Origin: Acholoe squamosa
Lineage: Eukaryota; Annelida; Polychaeta; Phyllodocida; Polynoidae
Direction of reading: 5' to 3'
Length of the DNA stretch: 64,000 nt
NCBI GenBank assembly: GCA_949317995.1
Contig: OX439043.1
Location: 186,001-250,000, forward strand
Each line of letters begins with the position of its first letter. Position 1 is the stretch's first letter. Positions 58,804 to 64,000 of this stretch are shown in pieces. The translations under genes were made by a program, and so were the position numbers. A model generated the notes under the pieces. It did not search any database and had not been told where the DNA came from. It saw nothing but the letters and a program-made list of their open reading frames with translations.

Positions 58804-61800
58804 CTACCGCTGTTCTTCTGTGGGACAGTACTTTACTTTCGGTTGTACTCGCCACTCTTTTGGCATTGCTGTGACGCAGAGCTTAGAAGTTTCCATTTCC
58901 GCCAGTGCTAATCTGGTTGCCTTGGCTACCTTTGACTTTTCATGTTTTTCATGGTATTCCAGACTGTGAGATAAGCGGTGGCGCTTTGTTAGGCGTGATT
59001 TTTGGGCCTTACATTGAGGAGCAGAGAGAAAGGTATCGAGTATGGTAAGTAAGCCTGCCGTTACCTGAACTGATGAATTCCTGCAAACTTCCATGTACAT
59101 TGGAGCATTGTGTTTTTCTACTCCCAAGTATTTACACGAGTCTATTGCTCTTTTAGTGGCGATAGTTTTAGGTCCGGAGCCATCCATGTCACCTACTCTT
59201 TCCATGCTAATTAACCAGTCGAGCGGGATGTAACAGGTTCCCGACATTTGGCGTTGGTCTTCTTTCCTTTTTATTCCTGCAATCTCTTTTCTGGCCCTCT
59301 CTGCTACTATGCAGTTCATGTTCTTTTCATCGATTTCATTACACAGTTCTTGTATTTTTCTGTTTTGTATGTCTTGGTGATGAATTTCCCAGGAAACAAA
59401 ATCGTGCATGTGTCTTATGAAGCTGAGAAACCCCTCGAAATCTTTACGAAGTAGCAGTTTTATGGACACGAACTGGGAAGCAGTTTTAACAAGTGTAGTG
59501 TCTGACTTTTTCCCCGTCATCCCAGAACGGTGCATTTTAATTTTGTATTCAGGGGTTATCGTGTTACCAACGTAGTTTTTCTTTCTGATGTTAATTATGG
59601 AGGGAAAAACTTTTTCCAATTCTAAAAGACAAGGTTCGGGGTACAAGGCCTCCGTGTTATGCTGTGTGTTTCCAAAGTTTACTTCATTTGTAAACTCTGT
59701 AGCCAAAGAAAACATTTTGTCTATTATATCGTGTACAGTCGTTTTGCTCGGGTTCATGTGGAAGTATTTTGCCATGGCAGCAAATGTTGTGCAATCCTCG
59801 GGATTGGAAATTAACTGTAAAAATACAGAGTCGGTATCTCCATTCATGACAGCCATTCCCTTTGACGCAGCCAACTGCACCAGTTGTCGCGATTGAGATC
59901 GACCTGTGTTTGTAATTGCATCACCCATTATTGAATCTATTCTCATACTGGCGCCGTACATAGAGTTAATTATGACCTTCACGACAAGTTGGTATATCTC
60001 GTATATTTGACAGTTTAACCAGTCACCTTTGTTTTTGCTGATATCTCGAAGAGACTTGTAAGTATTACGAGCTGTACTCATATCCCGGGAACAAATGTTT
60101 AAAATCGATTTGTAATAAGATTCTCGTACAAAATATGCGTCATATTCAACTATTTCATATTTTAAATCCGCGTGGCATTTCATAGGATCTCCTTTACCAT
60201 TTACGCCAGCATCACATTTTTTGTTGATTCTATCACAAGCATGGGTCACGACAGGACGTGCATTTTGAAGTTTTACTACAATGTAGTCATCTTTTTTTAA
60301 CCCCAAGCGCACAATGTCTTCCCTTTCGATCATGGATGTCATGCACAAATTATACCCGGCCATTATTGCCGGGTACTGTCCCTTAAAGTCTAGTGTAACA
60401 CACGGGGTAAAAAACACCCCAAATACATCTGGTACTGTTGACCCGCCGGGCGGTCTTAGCTGCTTATAATCCGAGTGTTTCCACACGTGGTCAACTATCC
60501 ACAACATTTGGTCTTCCCTGTGATTAGTTGTGTCGGGCGTAAGTAAATTGTCACAGTAACCTAGTTTGTTTACCACGGAAATCAGTCTCCTTAAACATTT
60601 GTTGAGATAGGTTTCCCTTTCAGACAAACCGATGATTCCACTTAGCGTTGAATAAAAAGTATTTAATTTCTTTACCACGATTAGTTGCCATGTTAATATA
60701 GCGTCGATCATAGCGTAGGCAGCAAGCTTAACATTATCTCCGCTTAACCACGTCTTGTACATGTTGTCATATTGAACCTCAACATCATGAAACTTACCCA
60801 CCCCCAAGTATTTTTGTGCAGCGGTTTCTAGCTTGCAACACCGTCCATTATCTGCTACAAATTTCATAACGTCCACTAAGGTTACCTGATTCATGAGGAT
60901 GGATTGTATTTTTCGTGCAGAGCTTAAATATTTGCCCTGAGAGGTTGCACGACGTTGGGGGTTTATGCTAGCATGGTTTCTAATTGTATTGTCGTCTTCG
61001 TCCTCGCTCTCTTCATTTTTGTCACTTTTACTTTCAGACCCCTCCTCACATGGAAAAGAAAAGGTTGAATTTTTCACTTTCTTAAGACAATGTGTTCCGC
61101 TTAACCTTTCCCTCGCCTGATGAATCCTCGAAGCCCATACATCATGACCAAATGTTTTGTGTTTGTGTTTTCTTGTAGGTGGGTCATACCTTATGTAACC
61201 TTGATCCCATTTGTAAGAAAAACTATAAGGTAGCATGCATCGACGCTGCTTCTCATTTTCATTTTCACCATGGTCCAACAGTTTTTTTGACGGTTTGTAC
61301 TTGTCTTGTCTTTTGGTTATAAAAGGCAAGTCAAAACAATGACCGTTGAAATATCCTATGGAAGAACAACGTAGCTCGCACACGTAATTATTAAACTGTG
61401 TTCAAAGTTGTTCCTCGGACGCTACCATACACACGTCGTAAGCTTCGCACAACTCTTTTTCTGTCTCTTTTACAACACTACCCAATAACTTTTTAATGAG
61501 AAAAGTAACATCTTGCCGGAAAGAATTCATGCTTGTGCCGATGTATTCATCCTCTGTTCTACCGGGCGGCAAACAATAAAACTGTTTATAAGACACGGTA
61601 GAAGAGCTGGAGTGATCAAACAAAACAGTGGATATTATTATGATACTGTCATCCTTAAAGTTGTGTGGCTGATAGTCGGTTTCAATGTCTAACACTAGCC
61701 ACCTTTTAGCTTCAGATATTTGAACAGTTAAAGGTTTTAAGTAGTTTTCTCGTTCCTCTACATTTTTTGACAGTACATTTTTTTCCAGTACAATTTTAAT

Positions 61801-62916
61801 GCAGCTTTAACTCAATGTGGAGAGTTTCATAAAAAACCAATTCCACAGCCTCGCTCAATGATATATTGCCAATCAAGCATGCCTCGTCTTTTTTGTATCC
61901 CCCCTTGTCTTTAACATGGCTTTTTAATGCTAGATATTCTTCTCTGTATCCACCGTCTATATTAACAACGTTGTCCTGTGACGTGTTTTGATGACTTTTT
62001 AGTACCCATGAAAAAATGTTATGAAGAAAAGCCTTTTTAAACTCATACCATGTCCACGTTAAAGCTGAAAAGGCACAAAATGATTTCTTTGCTTTGGAAA
62101 TATGTTTGCAAATAACTTTTTTTGTTGGAACAGATGCATATTCTGTTACAATAGGGTACAAGTACCGGTCCATTATTTCATCATAAAACTTGCTTCGCTC
62201 ATTGACAGACTGGTATGGAAAGTTAATATTCTCCATGTTATCAAAAATAATGTCATTATGATGTACATAGGCTTCATAGTAATTACACATGTTTTTTACC
62301 ATAATGGGCTGTGCAGTTCGAAGACGCCCGACGATTTGAGCACGTTTTGCATTAAACCATCTAGTTTGTGGAGTCAAAGCCTCATCATGCATTGTTGTGA
62401 TGTCGATACAGTGCATTTCGGGTGCAGTTATTAGTTTTAGAGTTTCCTTTATTTTTCTTACACTAACATTGTTGCTTGTGTATAATTTCAACATCAACGT
62501 AGGACCTTTACAAGCTCCCTTACAGGGTGGCTTATACACGAGTTTCATGTCCTTTATCTCCAGTAATTCTAGGCTATGAAATTTTCTGAGCATTGCCTGT
62601 CTTTCTGTGGTGTATAACCATTTTTTGGGTCGAGACGTCTTAAACATTAGATACATGGCTTTACGAACTCCATAAACACGTAGGAAACATTGTTTTCCCG
62701 TATCATCAGCAAAATCATGACATTGAGGACGATGGGTTGTATAAAATTTTTGGGGCTCGTTGAGAGATGTCCGTCCAGCTTGCAGCATTTATCACCCACC
62801 TCTGAAGGCATGTCATGCTCTTTTAAATTGCGGTCCGAATAATGATTTGTGTACGTCCACCATTTGTTTTGAAAATCAAGCATGGTTGTATTGTCACTCC
62901 TGCTTTTTACCTCCAT
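58804..62916 (-). pseudogene. Herpesvirus DNA polymerase catalytic subunit, broken
   Basis: One family B polymerase gene in four pieces. The N-terminal part starts at ATG 62916 and shifts frame near 62760 into the ORF 62788-61796. A second shift near 61790 leads to ExoI (DIE, about 61681). An in-frame TGA follows at 61402-61404, just before ExoII (YFNGHCFDLPF, about 61340). The 859-aa remainder holds motif A DFKGQYPAIM (about 60360-60392), motif B NSMYGAS (about 59960) and motif C GDTDS (about 59835). Palm residues are intact but the exonuclease half is disrupted. A TGG-type or CGA-type codon changed to TGA would explain the stop. Confidence 0.88.
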
Positions 62917-63317
62917 TTTTACTCCTTAAACAAACACTACTTTAACAGTTTTAAGGTAAAAACAAATGTGAACTGTATCCCTCTTAAATTGTGTTCTGGT
63001 TCTTCGAGTCAATCTCCAAACATTTATAGGCTTCTACTAAGACTGTACCTTCACTCTCCACCGCAACCAATTCATGAGTGAATGTCTGTTTTCTATATGT
63101 GTGAGTTTTAACACCCTGAATCGGTTGTCTGGTACAGAGTTAGTATGTTGTTTACCATGAACACTGGTACCCGTTTTCACATAGAAAAAAATACATATTA
63201 CATGTATTGTAACAAAGAACAGTTCTGTCTATATATGCAGTAGGTAGGAGGAGGCGTACCTTACTTTTGCTTTGCACATTTTTGACATTTTGTTAAAAAC
63301 AAAACAGATAAGCGATC
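62917..63317. promoter_or_regulatory. Divergent promoter region between polymerase and the last gene
   Basis: About 400 bp without a gene. TATATA at 63230-63235, about 85 bp before the ATG at 63318, is the likely TATA box for the rightward gene. The leftward side must hold the polymerase promoter. Confidence 0.5.
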
Positions 63318-64000
63318 ATGGCAGTTTCTGTACCAATGGGAAGTCCCTATATGACACACCAAAGCGGACTTAACTTAAAATTTCTACCGAGAAAAGGCAA
63401 TTCGGCTTCCCATTTACTTCAACGCTGTTTGGCACAAAAAATAGTTAATTACTTTAAAACTGATTCCATGGGTAATTACAAGGCGATATTAAAAGCTAAA
63501 GATGTATGCAACGACATCGTGTCCGTGTTTTTAGGCGACGACCGATCAATTATATCTTCTTCACTAGGTCAAGCCTTTAACCTATCGATGATGCATAACC
63601 TACATGTTAATAGGTTATATGATCAACTGGAAGTAATGACAACAAACCCTGCACCAGTTTCATGCAAAACAACAAGACCGGATATTGCTTCTATCTCGAA
63701 CGTGACTATGTGCAAACAGACAGATCGGCAAGAGTGAACATTCCAGCAGCTACAGTGGACGCTGTTGAAAGACTGAGGTCAAAATATGCTACTTTTGATG
63801 TTGTTGGTGGATCAGAAAGCGAAGCTGTTAAAAATTATGAAATGATGAAACAACAAACAGAAAGTGAAGCACGGTGTTATCTCCAGGAACTTGAAGAAAC
63901 AATAAAACCACCCATGTTTGCATTAAAAAGTTCACATGAAAAGGGAGTCATTGACCAAGCAGTCGTTACCTTATTGGAAACATCAATTCCATACTCTTTG
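63318..64000 (+). pseudogene. Start of a large herpesvirus structural-type gene, frameshifted, 3'-partial
   Basis: ATG at 63318 opens 139 codons. Near 63680 the better frame changes, and a second open frame then runs to the window end (from about 63680 to 64000: SARVNIPAATVDAVERLRSKYATFDVV). The two parts read as one protein with a single frameshift. It is divergent from the polymerase. Size so far and lack of a signal peptide would fit a capsid or tegument protein; the major capsid protein is one candidate I cannot prove from this fragment. Confidence 0.5.

Noticed and set aside
61380..61800. Introns as explanation of the split polymerase
   Set aside because: The pieces abut or overlap, and the TGA at 61402 lies between codons with no GT-AG borders around it; frameshift and nonsense lesions fit better.
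1..64000. piggyBac transposase, as in the fish herpesvirus-transposon fusion Teratorn
   Set aside because: No piggyBac-type gene or TTAA-flanked ends are seen in this window.

Overview
The window reads as a large piece of a herpesvirus genome of an animal. It is probably an endogenised and partly decayed copy, and two different DNA transposons sit inside it. The herpesvirus assignment rests on two genes. One is a family B DNA polymerase on the minus strand (58804-62916), with exonuclease and palm motifs in order. The other is a herpesvirus-type terminase large subunit split by a 4.06-kb intron (exons 34491-35456 and 39520-41043), with Walker A, Walker B and RNase H-like nuclease motifs. Most other virus genes have no family I can name. 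A perfect array of about 70 CCCTAA units (7447-7870) points to a virus that uses vertebrate-type TTAGGG telomere repeats, as integrating herpesviruses do. The host is therefore likely a metazoan with TTAGGG telomeres, such as a chordate or a mollusc; I cannot name the species.

Layout: 1-15806 is herpesvirus sequence: unknown structural-type genes, small genes behind duplicated promoter modules, the telomeric array, a spliced double death-domain gene, a membrane glycoprotein and a broken coiled-coil gene. 15807-34063 is a complete 18,257-bp Polinton/Maverick (adintovirus-type) element. It starts with AG, has roughly 0.4-kb terminal inverted repeats and a perfect 6-bp target duplication (CATAGC), and interrupts one herpesvirus gene in frame. 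It carries protein-primed PolB, a retroviral-type integrase with chromodomain, a packaging ATPase, an adenain-like protease, major and minor capsid proteins, a pVI/pX-like core protein, a double death-domain protein and a protein with three SUMO-interaction-type motifs. 34064-50771 returns to herpesvirus: terminase with genes nested in its intron, a candidate replication origin (41169-42052), a large split glycoprotein, a repeat-rich non-coding tract and a multi-exon gene. 50772-56306 is a seemingly intact PIF/Harbinger transposon (MADF-type protein and four-exon DDE transposase). 56307-64000 is herpesvirus: Pro-rich exons, an unknown gene, the polymerase and the start of another gene.

The herpesvirus core genes carry several frameshifts and in-frame stops (polymerase, terminase, the 37.0-39.4 kb gene and others). 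The Polinton capsid and replication genes and the Harbinger genes are open. That contrast suggests an old or decaying herpesvirus carrying younger transposons, although base-calling errors are not excluded. The nesting of a capsid-encoding, integrase-bearing Polinton inside a herpesvirus gene is the main discovery here.
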